Origin: JAVVEG01 sp032251455
GTDB lineage: Bacteria > Pseudomonadota > Gammaproteobacteria > Pseudomonadales > Pseudohongiellaceae
DNA length: 64,000 nucleotides
Direction of reading: 5' to 3'
NCBI GenBank assembly: GCA_032251455.1
Contig: JAVVEG010000005.1
Coordinates: 124,001 to 188,000, forward strand
Positions within the stretch are counted from its first letter, which is position 1. Each line of letters starts with the position of its first letter. Made by a program: the position numbers and the translations under genes. Shown here in pieces: positions 17,061 to 25,737 of this stretch. Below the pieces are notes generated by a model that searched no databases, was not told the DNA's origin, and saw only the letters and a list, made by a program, of their open reading frames with translations.

Positions 17061-17948
17061 TTACTCTGTGGGGCGAACAGAATGTGTCCAATCCGCCAGC
17101 AGGGCTCGCAGGGCTGCTATGAAGGCGAGAGGTTGATCCAGGATCAGATGATGGTGTGCCCCCGGAATTTCCACCAGAGGTGCATTGCGGTGTAAGAGTT
17201 GATACATGTATTCGCCAGTCTCTGCGGGCACGACTACACTGTGCTCCCCGCGCATCAGCGCGATACGGCAGCGGATGCTGCTCAGGTGCTCTGCCATGGG
17301 TTCATGTTGTACCAGGTCGAATATCTTCGGGTCAAACTTCCAGGTATACCCGCCCGGCACCTGCTTCAGGGAATGGCGGGCGACGTGGTCGACAAGATAG
17401 GCGTTAGCACAAGGCTGGGATGGTATCAGGCGGAAACGTGACAACGCGGTTTCCCTGTCCGGGTACACTTTGAGTTCACCAAAGCTAAACCCGGATTGCC
17501 TGGCCTGGGATTCCGGGTCTGGTTTGCTCACCGGTGAATCCACGATGATGACACCTGCCAGGGCATCACTGTGCAAGGCGGCTGCCACGATACTTACCAG
17601 ACCACCCATGCTGTGGCCCACCAATACGGGCGGCTCCGTAAAGTCAGCGTGCTCTATTACCGCCATGACTTCCCGTGCCCACTGTCGCCGTGGATAACGC
17701 TCACGCCGGTCGCTGTCCCCATGCCCGCTCAGGTCCAATGCCACCACCCGGTAGCGATTTTTCAGCAGTGGTGCCAGGAAGCTCCACCAGTGGGCATGGG
17801 CGCCGCCACCATGAACGAAGACGATGCCGGGGTTGGATTGGTCGCCCCAGTCGAGGTAATGAATGGCAGCACCGTCCACCGTCACTGTATGCTCGGTGCA
17901 GGCAGCAGTGATCGCATCACTAAACCACGGGGGTACAGATTCAGTCAT
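17061..17948 (-). CDS. Alpha/beta-hydrolase fold protein
   Basis: A 295-residue alpha/beta hydrolase. The oxyanion segment is VFVHGGGAHAHWW (around 44-56), the nucleophile elbow is GHSMGG with Ser113, and the catalytic His lies in the GAHHHLILDQP segment near residue 270. DLSGHGDSDRRERY matches the haloalkane-dehalogenase/esterase-like branch of the family. The substrate is unknown. No signal peptide is seen. The next gene upstream, a TonB-dependent receptor, ends 24 bases before its start and could share a transcript. Confidence 0.87.
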   Translation of the reverse strand: MTESVPPWFSDAITAACTEHTVTVDGAAIHYLDWGDQSNPGIVFVHGGGAHAHWWSFLAPLLKNRYRVVALDLSGHGDSDRRERYPRRQWAREVMAVIEHADFTEPPVLVGHSMGGLVSIVAAALHSDALAGVIIVDSPVSKPDPESQARQSGFSFGELKVYPDRETALSRFRLIPSQPCANAYLVDHVARHSLKQVPGGYTWKFDPKIFDLVQHEPMAEHLSSIRCRIALMRGEHSVVVPAETGEYMYQLLHRNAPLVEIPGAHHHLILDQPLAFIAALRALLADWTHSVRPTE

Positions 17949-17971
17949 CTGAGATTTCCTAAGGAGGCTCC

Positions 17972-20161
17972 TTAATAAGTGAAACGGATTCCAAGGCTCA
18001 CACTGCGTCCAGGTTCAGGGGCAAAGTTCTTCAGAAACGAGGCATGATTCCTGATTTCCTCGTCCAGCAGATTGTCTCCCCGCAGATAAAAAGTCAGATC
18101 GCTGGATGAGCCCAGCGGCATATGATAATCGGCATACAGGGCCAGCTGGGTATAACCGTCAGTCTTAAGCTCCAGATTGCCCACATTATCCTGTTTTTGC
18201 ACCCGGGTCACATGCAGGTGCGCACTCCAGGCATTGGCAAAGTAACGCAGCTCCGCACCGAACTTGGCGGGGGGGATGCGTGGTACGTCACCACCAGAGT
18301 CGAAATCTGCACGGACCAGATCACCGAACAGACCAAATATCAGATTCGACCCGGGCTGCTCCAGCAGATTGAAGGAAACCCTGCCTTCAATGCCGGTGAA
18401 GGTGGCATCCCTGGCCAGGTAGTTGGCGATGGGCTGGCCCTCGAACTCCTCATCGGCCAGATCCAGAAAAATGTAATCATCTATCTCGTTATAGTAGGCG
18501 CTCAGCTCACCGGTAAACCGTCCGCTGTGTTTGCGCAGTCCAATTTCAATATTGCTGGATACTTCCTGATCTAGGTCAGAATTGCCGATTTCAATAAGGC
18601 CGGTTGCGGCATGCAGCACCAACTCTTCATCGTTTGCAAAACGGCCACAGTTTATCGTGGAAATATTGGAAAACAACTCTTCCACGGCTGGCGCTCTTTC
18701 CGAACGGGCCAGGCCGAACAGAATATTGGAATCAGCATTCAGCTCATACAGCAGGCTGCCACTGACACTGGTGGAGGTGCCGTCGAAATCACAGCGGCCG
18801 CTGGGGTCTACGCTGTTTCGTTCAACACGGAAACCCAGTTCAGCGGTGAACCTGTTCCGCTTGAAGCGTTCAACAGCGAACAAGCCCAGATCACTGATAT
18901 CGGATTCGGGAATGAAGGCTTCTTCGCCGATGGCGCTGAATTCGGAATCACTGAACTGCAAGCCCCAGACACCGCTCCAGTTGCCCAGCGGAGCATGGGT
19001 GAGTGTGAAGCGTCCTTCCAGGCCGTCGTTCTCGAATCTGGTGCCGACCATTCGCTCACCGTCTGCGGTGATCTCTATCTCCTTGTGTTCGTAGTCGGTC
19101 AGGCCAATCGAGCCCTTGATGTTGTCGATCCAGCTGTCGGCAAAACGGAGCATGCCCTTGAAGTCATAACGAGTCTGGTCCATGTCTATGCGGACAAATT
19201 CCACCTCTTCTTCCTCCTCCTCTGCTTCAGCCTCCTCATCATGGCCGCCATGAGCCCCCGGCGGCAGGCCATAATCGTTTTCCAGCTCGCTGATTGAAAA
19301 GCCAAAAAACCCCTTATCAGTCACGTAGGAAAAACCCCCGGTAACCCCTTCGCCCTTGGCGTCAGAATTACCGATGAAGCCGCGGGTATTGTTTTCGAAT
19401 TCATCTTCACTTTCTGCTTCCGGCTCTTCTCCTGCCTGGCTTGCAGCCAATGCCTCCAGCACCTCCACGGCAGCCTCATCAATAGCAAAGCCATCGACTT
19501 CCACATTGTTGCTCTCGCGATGAAACGCATCCAGATGAAAACCAAAGTTGCCTGCGGCGGCATCCAGCTTAAGTACGGTCTTGTCCTGATCATTGACACT
19601 GTTATGGCTCTGGTCGATAACAAACCCGGTTTTTTCCACCAGACGTTCTGGAATGCGATTGTCAATGACATTGACCACACCGCCAATGGCGCCGTTGCCA
19701 TAAAGCAAGGTGGCTGGCCCACGAATCACTTCCAGGCGCTCGGCGAACACGGCTTCGACACCATTGGCATGGTCCGGGCTAATATTGGAGGCATCCGATA
19801 CGCCCACGCCGTTTTGCAGGACACTGACCCGGTTGCCGGTCTGCCCGCGGATGATCGGTTGACCAACCCCTGGCCCAAAGGACCCATTGGCGATACCGAT
19901 TTCATTTTTCAGGGTGTCGCCAAGGCTGTTGGTCACTTTTTCCCTGAGCTCCTCGCCGGACAATACACTGATGGGCAGGGCCGTATCCGCTGCCCGTCCA
20001 CCAAAAGGCGAGGTGACGATGATTTCTTCCACGATGGATTCATTATGAGCGGCAGCAGGTGCTTCTGCTGCGAAAACGGGCACCGGAGTGATAAAGATGA
20101 TGAAGACGAACGGCAGACTCGACAGAATAGCCATCGTGCCGGATTTGACCAGGTTTTTCAT
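17972..20161 (-). CDS. TonB-dependent outer-membrane receptor with His/acidic loop (possible zinc/metal uptake)
   Basis: A 729-residue TonB-dependent receptor: signal peptide (to VFAAEA), TonB box-like EEIIVTSPF, plug domain (QPIIRGQTGNRVSVLQNG, VIRGPATLLYGNGAIGGVVN), and a beta-barrel ending in a C-terminal aromatic (GIRFTY). Two insertions are unusual: an acidic stretch near 245-265 and a loop with GAHGGHDEEAEAEEEE near 310. Such His/acidic loops occur in zinc receptors of the ZnuD group. The ATG at 20161 is chosen because GGGGAA sits just upstream. The small gene upstream encodes a secreted Cys/His protein, supporting a metal role. The substrate is inferred only. Confidence 0.88.
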   Translation of the reverse strand: MKNLVKSGTMAILSSLPFVFIIFITPVPVFAAEAPAAAHNESIVEEIIVTSPFGGRAADTALPISVLSGEELREKVTNSLGDTLKNEIGIANGSFGPGVGQPIIRGQTGNRVSVLQNGVGVSDASNISPDHANGVEAVFAERLEVIRGPATLLYGNGAIGGVVNVIDNRIPERLVEKTGFVIDQSHNSVNDQDKTVLKLDAAAGNFGFHLDAFHRESNNVEVDGFAIDEAAVEVLEALAASQAGEEPEAESEDEFENNTRGFIGNSDAKGEGVTGGFSYVTDKGFFGFSISELENDYGLPPGAHGGHDEEAEAEEEEEEVEFVRIDMDQTRYDFKGMLRFADSWIDNIKGSIGLTDYEHKEIEITADGERMVGTRFENDGLEGRFTLTHAPLGNWSGVWGLQFSDSEFSAIGEEAFIPESDISDLGLFAVERFKRNRFTAELGFRVERNSVDPSGRCDFDGTSTSVSGSLLYELNADSNILFGLARSERAPAVEELFSNISTINCGRFANDEELVLHAATGLIEIGNSDLDQEVSSNIEIGLRKHSGRFTGELSAYYNEIDDYIFLDLADEEFEGQPIANYLARDATFTGIEGRVSFNLLEQPGSNLIFGLFGDLVRADFDSGGDVPRIPPAKFGAELRYFANAWSAHLHVTRVQKQDNVGNLELKTDGYTQLALYADYHMPLGSSSDLTFYLRGDNLLDEEIRNHASFLKNFAPEPGRSVSLGIRFTY

Positions 20162-20321
20162 TGGTATTCCCCACAAAATAAAATGCAATAAACTGAATGA
20201 ATATTACGGGCCGACCGACAAACGGTGCCGACGGACCACACCTGCCACACAGAAACAGTTGGTGAAAAAAGCAGGTGCTGCAGGTGACGAGAAACAGTGT
20301 CTCGGCAACGGCAGGTATCAG

Positions 20322-20651
20322 TTATTGCTTGGAGGGAGGGGCTCTGGCATTGGGCGCAGCAAGGGCGACCAGGTAGGGGTTGCTGGTGCTTGATACAGGG
20401 TTTTCGGTGGCCGGTTCCAGGCTCAGAGTGAACTCAGCGACTGTGATGGCTTCATCGCCATGACCCAGTTTCAGACAGATATCACAATCGGCCTGAAGTT
20501 GCAGATCATTGCCGTGGGCGTGCAACAGCTCCACACTCTGCAGGAACAGCAGCAGCAGGCAAAGCAGCCCCGCAGCCGGCAAGGTTCGGAGCCTCGCAAA
20601 CCGGGACAGTATCTCTTTATCGGAACGGCTACTCTGCATAGGCTTGTGCAT
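20322..20651 (-). CDS. Small exported Cys/His protein, DUF2946/CopL-like
   Basis: A 109-residue protein with an N-terminal hydrophobic helix (AGLLCLLLLFLQSVELL) followed by LLHAHGND, a DCDICLK cysteine pair and GHGDEA. It ends in NARAPPSKQ; an ARAPP-type tail after a Cys/His segment is typical of DUF2946 and CopL-like proteins found beside metal-related TonB receptors. It is upstream of, and on the same strand as, the TonB receptor (about 160 bases between). The function is unknown; metal sensing or binding in the periplasm is an inference. The start overlaps a tandem repeat. Confidence 0.6.
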   Translation of the reverse strand: MHKPMQSSRSDKEILSRFARLRTLPAAGLLCLLLLFLQSVELLHAHGNDLQLQADCDICLKLGHGDEAITVAEFTLSLEPATENPVSSTSNPYLVALAAPNARAPPSKQ

Positions 20652-20688
20652 GGGCTTGTAAACAGGCTTATGAACAGGTTTGTAAGAC
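20641..20688. repeat. Four-copy 12-bp tandem repeat
   Basis: Four consecutive 12-base units close to GGCTTGTGAACA (20641, 20653, 20665, 20677). On the minus strand they read as repeated xKPx tetrapeptides and cover the start codon of the small Cys/His protein, so changes in copy number would alter its N-terminus or its translation signal. Confidence 0.75.
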
Positions 20689-20738
20689 GAGCATCAGATA
20701 TGCTTCATCCACCAAAGTCAGGAAATTCAGGGAAGTAA

Positions 20739-21500
20739 TTATTGTGGCAGTTTCCCAGTGAAGTCAACATCTTTGGAACTGGGTTCGCTGGCACTGCCAT
20801 CCCCCGCACCTGACAGAGCAAACTGGACAGCCTTGCTGGCATGAATGGCAGTGGTGTCGAACAGTTTCACGTCAGTATCGGACTGTTTCACCAGCATGCC
20901 GATTTCGGTACAACCCAGGATGACACCCTGGGCACCGGCATCGGCCAGTTGCTGGATAATACGCAGATAGTCGGCTCTTGAGCTGTCTACCAGCGTGCCC
21001 AGGCAAAGCTCCTGATAAATCACGCGGTGAACGAGAGCCCGGTCGGCGGCATCAGGAGTGATGACGGTCAGGCCAAATTTTTCAGACAGACGGCCCTTAT
21101 AAAAATCCTGCTCCATGGTGAAGCCGGTGCCCAGCAGGCCAACGGTGCTGATGCCTGCATCGAGCAGGACCTCGGCGGTTGCATCGGCAATATGCAGCAG
21201 CGGAATGTCGATGGCCTGCTCAATCTGGGGCGCAACCTTGTGCATGGTATTGGTACAGAGCAGCAGAAAATCAGCGCCGGCCAGCTCAACCCTGGCCGCC
21301 GCCTGCGCCAGGATACGGCCGGTGCTATCCCAGTCACCGGCGTGTTGCAGTTTCTCTATCGGTGCAAAATCCACGCTGTACATCACAATGGGTGCAGAAT
21401 GCAGGGTGCCCAGCGCAGCGCGGACCCCTTCATTGAGGGCACGGTAGTATTCCGCTGAGCTTTCCCAGCTCATTCCGCCCAACAGGCCGATTGTCTTCAT
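20739..21500 (-). CDS. Aspartate/glutamate racemase family protein
   Basis: A 253-residue PLP-independent racemase of the Asp/Glu racemase superfamily. The N-terminal motif GLLGGMSWESSAEYY and the two catalytic cysteines, C82 in LLCTNTMHK and C197 in LGCTEIG, are present, so it should be active. It resembles YgeA-type broad-specificity amino-acid racemases; the substrate is unknown. The C-terminal 20 residues are low-complexity Ser/Glu-rich. It is a separate unit between the metal-related genes and the polysaccharide exporter. Confidence 0.9.
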   Translation of the reverse strand: MKTIGLLGGMSWESSAEYYRALNEGVRAALGTLHSAPIVMYSVDFAPIEKLQHAGDWDSTGRILAQAAARVELAGADFLLLCTNTMHKVAPQIEQAIDIPLLHIADATAEVLLDAGISTVGLLGTGFTMEQDFYKGRLSEKFGLTVITPDAADRALVHRVIYQELCLGTLVDSSRADYLRIIQQLADAGAQGVILGCTEIGMLVKQSDTDVKLFDTTAIHASKAVQFALSGAGDGSASEPSSKDVDFTGKLPQ

Positions 21501-21592
21501 AAGGCTCCCTGGCTTCGCTTTCGAAGAGATGAATAAACGTTATCATTTTTCCGTTTGCCAACGGCGAGTATATAGACAAACAGCTCGGCACC

Positions 21593-22789
21593 CTACCCCC
21601 GCGAAATCTCCCAGGTCGTGCGCATCAACAAAGGCCCCACCCCTTTATTCGGCTTCACGCTTATCTGCTTGCTGAGTTTGGTCTCATACCAGAGCAGCCC
21701 GGTATTGTCCGCCACGCCGCCCAGCACATAAAACGAACCCACCCGCATCGGCAGGGCTTCCACCCGAATGCGGGCAGTCAACAGCTCGCCCTTGTAAAAG
21801 GGGCCCTTGTTGACCGTGGTCAGGTCCGTAGTCAGGTAGGAAGAAGTAATATCATCCAGCGTGCGCATGAAGGCAAAACCGAAATTGCAGGTCAGGGTAT
21901 CGCTCAACACCTCGATCTGCGTCTGCACATAAAAATCCTGCAGCGCCTCTATCTCCACCAGCTCCTGACCATCCAGCGCGTGCACGGTGGTCGACAGGAT
22001 GCGGCAGTCTTTCATCTCGCGTTCATCAACGCGATGCAGCTCATCCGGCTCGTGCTGATAGTCGACCTTGCCGCTGCAGAAGTCTTCGTAATGCCCCACC
22101 ACCTCCTCGCTGTTGCCTATTTCCCGGATGCGGCCACGTTCCAGCCAGATGGCCGTGTCGCACAGTTCCTGCACGTGGTACATGGAGTGCGAGCAAAAGG
22201 CCATGGTCTTGTTCTGCTCGCGAAACTCGTTCATGCGGCGGATGCATTTTTTCTGGAAGGCGATATCCCCCACCGACAGCGCTTCATCGATGACCAGCAC
22301 ATCCGGGTTCACCATGGTGGCAATGGAAAAGGCCAGGCGCACATACATGCCGGAAGAATAGGTCTTGACCGGTTGATCAATAAAATCCTGCAGCTCGGAA
22401 AATTCGATGATGGCATTTTCCAGCTCCGGAATATTGTCATCCGGCACGCCCAGCAGCGAGGCGTTCAGGTAGATATTGCGCCGCCCGCTGAACTCGGGAT
22501 GAAACCCTGCGCCCAGCTCCAGCAGTGCCGCCACTTGTCCCTTTATACTGATACTGCCCGAGCTTGGCTGCAAGGTGCCAACCAAGAGTTTCAATAAAGT
22601 GGACTTCCCGGCACCATTGTCGCCGATGATGCCCAGACTCTTGCCCTTGAGCACGGTAAAGGAGATGTCCTGCAGCACATGAAAAAGCTTGTGTCGGGGC
22701 TTGCGCAGCAGCAACTCCAGCAGGCGATCCTGCGGGCGCGAATAGATCCTGAAATCCTTGTGCACGTTCTCCACTGAAATACTATGCAT
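21593..22789 (-). CDS. wzt: Polysaccharide export ABC transporter, ATPase subunit (Wzt type)
   Basis: A 398-residue ABC ATPase that powers export of an O-antigen or similar polysaccharide. Walker A GDNGAGKST is at 57-65, the signature YSSGMYVRLAFS at 144-155 is the form typical of polysaccharide exporters, and Walker B VLVIDEALSVGD starts at 164. Residues about 250-398 form a C-terminal beta-rich extension like the Wzt carbohydrate-binding domain that recognises the capped end of the glycan. It follows the permease gene by 84 bases. Its glycan could be the anchor for the S-layer-like protein encoded nearby (inference). Confidence 0.92.
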   Translation of the reverse strand: MHSISVENVHKDFRIYSRPQDRLLELLLRKPRHKLFHVLQDISFTVLKGKSLGIIGDNGAGKSTLLKLLVGTLQPSSGSISIKGQVAALLELGAGFHPEFSGRRNIYLNASLLGVPDDNIPELENAIIEFSELQDFIDQPVKTYSSGMYVRLAFSIATMVNPDVLVIDEALSVGDIAFQKKCIRRMNEFREQNKTMAFCSHSMYHVQELCDTAIWLERGRIREIGNSEEVVGHYEDFCSGKVDYQHEPDELHRVDEREMKDCRILSTTVHALDGQELVEIEALQDFYVQTQIEVLSDTLTCNFGFAFMRTLDDITSSYLTTDLTTVNKGPFYKGELLTARIRVEALPMRVGSFYVLGGVADNTGLLWYETKLSKQISVKPNKGVGPLLMRTTWEISRG

Positions 22790-22873
22790 GCATCCGCTTC
22801 CTGTCTTTTGTCCTGGTCAGGTTTCTTGCCTGGTTGCCGAGAGTATGGCTGGCGCTCATAACACGGACGGTGT

Positions 22874-23677
22874 TCACAAGACATCCCCAAAACTGTGCTT
22901 GATGCGCAGGAAAAACCAGCCGCCAAACAGATAGCTGAACAGGGCCGTCGGCAGCAGTATGCTGAAACTCTGCAGCGAGAACTCACCCAGCAGAATGGCG
23001 TGGCGGTAGAAATCGATAAAGCTGTGCATCGGGTTCAGCAGCAACAGGGGCTGGTAGGCTTCCGGGATCAACGAGACCGGATAAATGATCGGGGTCATGA
23101 AAAACCAGGCCGTCAGCACCAGTGCCATCGCCTGCTGGATATCGCGCAGGAACACGCACAAGGCCGACAGCACCGCCACAATGCCCATGGTGAACAGAAA
23201 CTGCAGCAGCAGCACCGGAAACAGCCACAGCCAGGTCCAGGCAAAGTGGCCCTGGAACAACAGATACAAAAGAAAGACACCCAGACCAATACCGTGTACC
23301 AGGTAGGGCACCAGCGTGCCCACCACCGGGATTATCTGCACCGGGAACAGCACCTTGGTGATCAGCGGCGCCTTTTCCAGCAACAGCGAGCTGGAGCGGC
23401 CCACGGCATCGGCAAAGGCAAACCAGGGCAGATATCCCATCATCAGGAAGATGACAAACGGGTAGCCCTGATACTCCGGCGGCATGGGCGCACGAAACAC
23501 CACGCTGAACACAAACGAGTAGATGATGATATTGACGATGGGGGTGACGAACAGCCAGACAAAGCCGCCCAGAGAGCCGGCAAACTGGCTGCTGAAGTCC
23601 TGCCGGGTAAAATTGTGCAGCAGCCGGTAGTGAGTGAAAGGCGTGATCAACCACTGCCGCAATATTGAAAAAAACAT
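22874..23677 (-). CDS. wzm: Polysaccharide export ABC transporter, permease (Wzm type)
   Basis: A 268-residue ABC-2 permease with six hydrophobic segments. HNFTRQDFSSQFAGSLGGFVW and the late FFMTPIIYPVSLIPE segment are characteristic of Wzm/KpsM-type polysaccharide permeases. The reading frame extends about 100 codons upstream, but ATG 23677 matches the family N-terminus (MFFSILRQWL). It pairs with the downstream Wzt-type ATPase to export a lipid-linked glycan across the inner membrane. Confidence 0.9.
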   Translation of the reverse strand: MFFSILRQWLITPFTHYRLLHNFTRQDFSSQFAGSLGGFVWLFVTPIVNIIIYSFVFSVVFRAPMPPEYQGYPFVIFLMMGYLPWFAFADAVGRSSSLLLEKAPLITKVLFPVQIIPVVGTLVPYLVHGIGLGVFLLYLLFQGHFAWTWLWLFPVLLLQFLFTMGIVAVLSALCVFLRDIQQAMALVLTAWFFMTPIIYPVSLIPEAYQPLLLLNPMHSFIDFYRHAILLGEFSLQSFSILLPTALFSYLFGGWFFLRIKHSFGDVL

Positions 23678-23820
23678 GGATTTCCCTGGCCCGAAATAGT
23701 GCTCAATCCCGACTAAAAAATAAAAGCTGCCGATGGTCGATAGTCTTGGTCGGATAGTATAATGAAGGCCCTGTCCAGATACTACCTTGAACAAGCTGTC
23801 ATGCCATGGTACATGCAGCG

Positions 23821-24375
23821 CTAATGCAGGGAAACCTTCGACCTTGAAGTATCCACATCCTGTTCGGTTATCCATACCGGCCAGATATGCATTGGCCATT
23901 GTGCCTTCCCCCAGAGCGAGTGACAGATCATCAGCCATTGTCTCAACTCGGCAGCAAGCATGACCAGCTTCAGGGTATCCGGGCACAGGGATTTGAAAAT
24001 AAGCCTTGTCTGTTGTTCGGTTGCGGTGATGTCGACAGAACTGACCAGATAATGTCTATCGGGTGCTGATTCCTGCACGGGGGCTTGCCAGTCCAGGGTC
24101 TGGCAGGCAGACTGCTGGGCAAAAGTCTGCATCAGGGTATCGGTTCTTTTGTTGGCAGTACCCGATTTGTGTTGCGGGGAAATCAAGTGGTCAAGCCGGT
24201 CCAGCAAGTGAGGAATCAAGCGCAGCAACAGCCGCTGGGTCATCCAGAGACTGACGTTTTCAGGTCCGGTGGTTTCAGCATGAATGACTATTCGGTCTTC
24301 AAATTGATCAAACCGGGTTGTGATCCGCTGGATTTCGATGACGGGTTCATTCAGTTCTGAGTGGTTTGCAGCCAT
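23821..24375 (-). CDS. Unknown protein at the end of the type I secretion operon
   Basis: A 184-residue protein not recognised. Its ATG lies inside the 3' end of the TolC gene (25-base overlap), so it is almost certainly translated with it. It has no signal peptide or TM helix, is rich in Leu, Gln and Thr, and carries a repeated theme of short beta-like segments (RIVIHAETTGPENVSLWMTQ; then TRLIFKSLCPDTLKLVML). The two halves look distantly alike (ExxxLWMTQRLLLRLIPHLL versus DTLKLVMLAAELRQWLM), suggesting an internal duplication. Its place suggests a cytoplasmic accessory role in secretion; this is inference. Confidence 0.6.
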   Translation of the reverse strand: MAANHSELNEPVIEIQRITTRFDQFEDRIVIHAETTGPENVSLWMTQRLLLRLIPHLLDRLDHLISPQHKSGTANKRTDTLMQTFAQQSACQTLDWQAPVQESAPDRHYLVSSVDITATEQQTRLIFKSLCPDTLKLVMLAAELRQWLMICHSLWGKAQWPMHIWPVWITEQDVDTSRSKVSLH

Positions 24376-25733
24376 GTTCCTATGTCAATCAGGTCCTGGG
24401 GAGATAGTAAACCGCTTTCCCGCTTCAGATTCAGCAGGGATTTCAAATGCTCGTAGCGTTGAGTTTGCAGATCCCGCTGGGCCTGAAACTGATCCCGCAG
24501 CGCATTCAAGGCATCCACACTGTTGACCTGCCCCAGTTCAAAGCCACGCTGCATGGCGGTGGCAGACAAGGTGGTGGATTCAAGCAATTTGCGTGCTGCC
24601 TGCACCCGGCTCTGGCTTGATTTTACCCGCAGGTAAGCGATTTGTGTTTTTTCTGCAACCTCCAGTTGTACCTGCCTGAGCTCATTGGCAACGACATTCT
24701 GCTGGCTGATGGATTCACTCACTGCCGCCCGGTTACTGCCACCTGCAAACAGGGGAATGGTCACGTCCAAACCAAAGAAGGTGTTATCGGATTCAGTAAC
24801 AGGTGAGTTTTCAAAACCAAGATCGGTATTCAGTTCTTGTATGGTCAATGAAACCTGTGGAAGATAGGCGCCACGTTGTTCAGAAACCTTTTTTTGTGCT
24901 GCGCGAAAGGCAAACTCACCAGCTTTTATCTCCGCGTTGTTTTGTATCGCCTGGTTTATCCAATACTGGGCACTTTCCTGCATTTCAGGGATGACGGTGG
25001 TTTCTTCAAGATAATCCAGATTGCCGGCGATAATGCCGGTCGCCGCACGCAGCGCTTCCCGGCTCAAGTCGAGCTCACTTTCCAGGTCTATCTGCTCAGA
25101 CTGAACCGCAGCCAGTTGCGCCTGGGCTTCGTACAGATCGGTAATTTGCGCCATTTGTCTATCGTACAGGCTCTGTACCTGGTTGACCTGGTTGGTAATG
25201 GCAACCAGTTCGGTACGGATGGAATTCAGGGCAGCTTCAGCCTGCAGCACGGAAAAATACTTGTCTGAAACATCGGTCAGCATGGTAGCCAGTTCAACAA
25301 AATATTCTGCCTCCATCTGATCTTCAAAAAGATAGGCCTGGCTTCTTGCTGCAAAAGCCTGCCAATTAAACAAGACTTGTCTCAGTTGGAAGGAGAAGCG
25401 TTGGCCGGTGAAATTATCAGTGCCGCTGACTCCCGAAACCGACCTGCTGTTATCTGAGAAGTTGGCCGAGGCGGTAACCTGGGGCAAAAGCTGTCCATTG
25501 GCAATGCGCTTGCGGGCAGACCCGATATTCAGGCGCTCCTCGGCAATGCGTAAGCGCGGGCTGTAGCTAAGCGCAGCAGTCAAAAAGTCATTCAGGCTGT
25601 GGCCAATGGGCGGAGAGCCCGTAGTGGGGATTGAATCGGTAACAAAGGGCAGGTTATCCGCTGCATACAGGCTGCAACCCGTACCCAGATCAACAGCCAG
25701 GACAAGCGCCAACAGTGGGAAAATTTTCTTCAT
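24351..25733 (-). CDS. TolC-family outer-membrane channel of type I secretion
   Basis: A 460-residue TolC family protein with signal peptide (MKKIFPLLALVLAV, near a GCSLYA segment that could be a lipobox) and two outer-membrane efflux domains of long helices (for example SYSPRLRIAEERLNIGSARK and RVQAARKLLESTTLSATAMQ). It forms the outer-membrane duct for the type I system. ATG 25733 is taken as the start; the upstream in-frame codon is TTG. It begins just after the HlyD gene stop. Confidence 0.93.
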   Translation of the reverse strand: MKKIFPLLALVLAVDLGTGCSLYAADNLPFVTDSIPTTGSPPIGHSLNDFLTAALSYSPRLRIAEERLNIGSARKRIANGQLLPQVTASANFSDNSRSVSGVSGTDNFTGQRFSFQLRQVLFNWQAFAARSQAYLFEDQMEAEYFVELATMLTDVSDKYFSVLQAEAALNSIRTELVAITNQVNQVQSLYDRQMAQITDLYEAQAQLAAVQSEQIDLESELDLSREALRAATGIIAGNLDYLEETTVIPEMQESAQYWINQAIQNNAEIKAGEFAFRAAQKKVSEQRGAYLPQVSLTIQELNTDLGFENSPVTESDNTFFGLDVTIPLFAGGSNRAAVSESISQQNVVANELRQVQLEVAEKTQIAYLRVKSSQSRVQAARKLLESTTLSATAMQRGFELGQVNSVDALNALRDQFQAQRDLQTQRYEHLKSLLNLKRESGLLSPQDLIDIGTWLQTTQN

Positions 25734-25737
25734 AAGA

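Noticed and set aside
20162..20321. Possible Zur operator upstream of the TonB receptor
   Set aside because: The A+T-rich stretch (AATAAACTGAATGAATATTA) does not form the needed GTTATA-TATAAC type palindrome.
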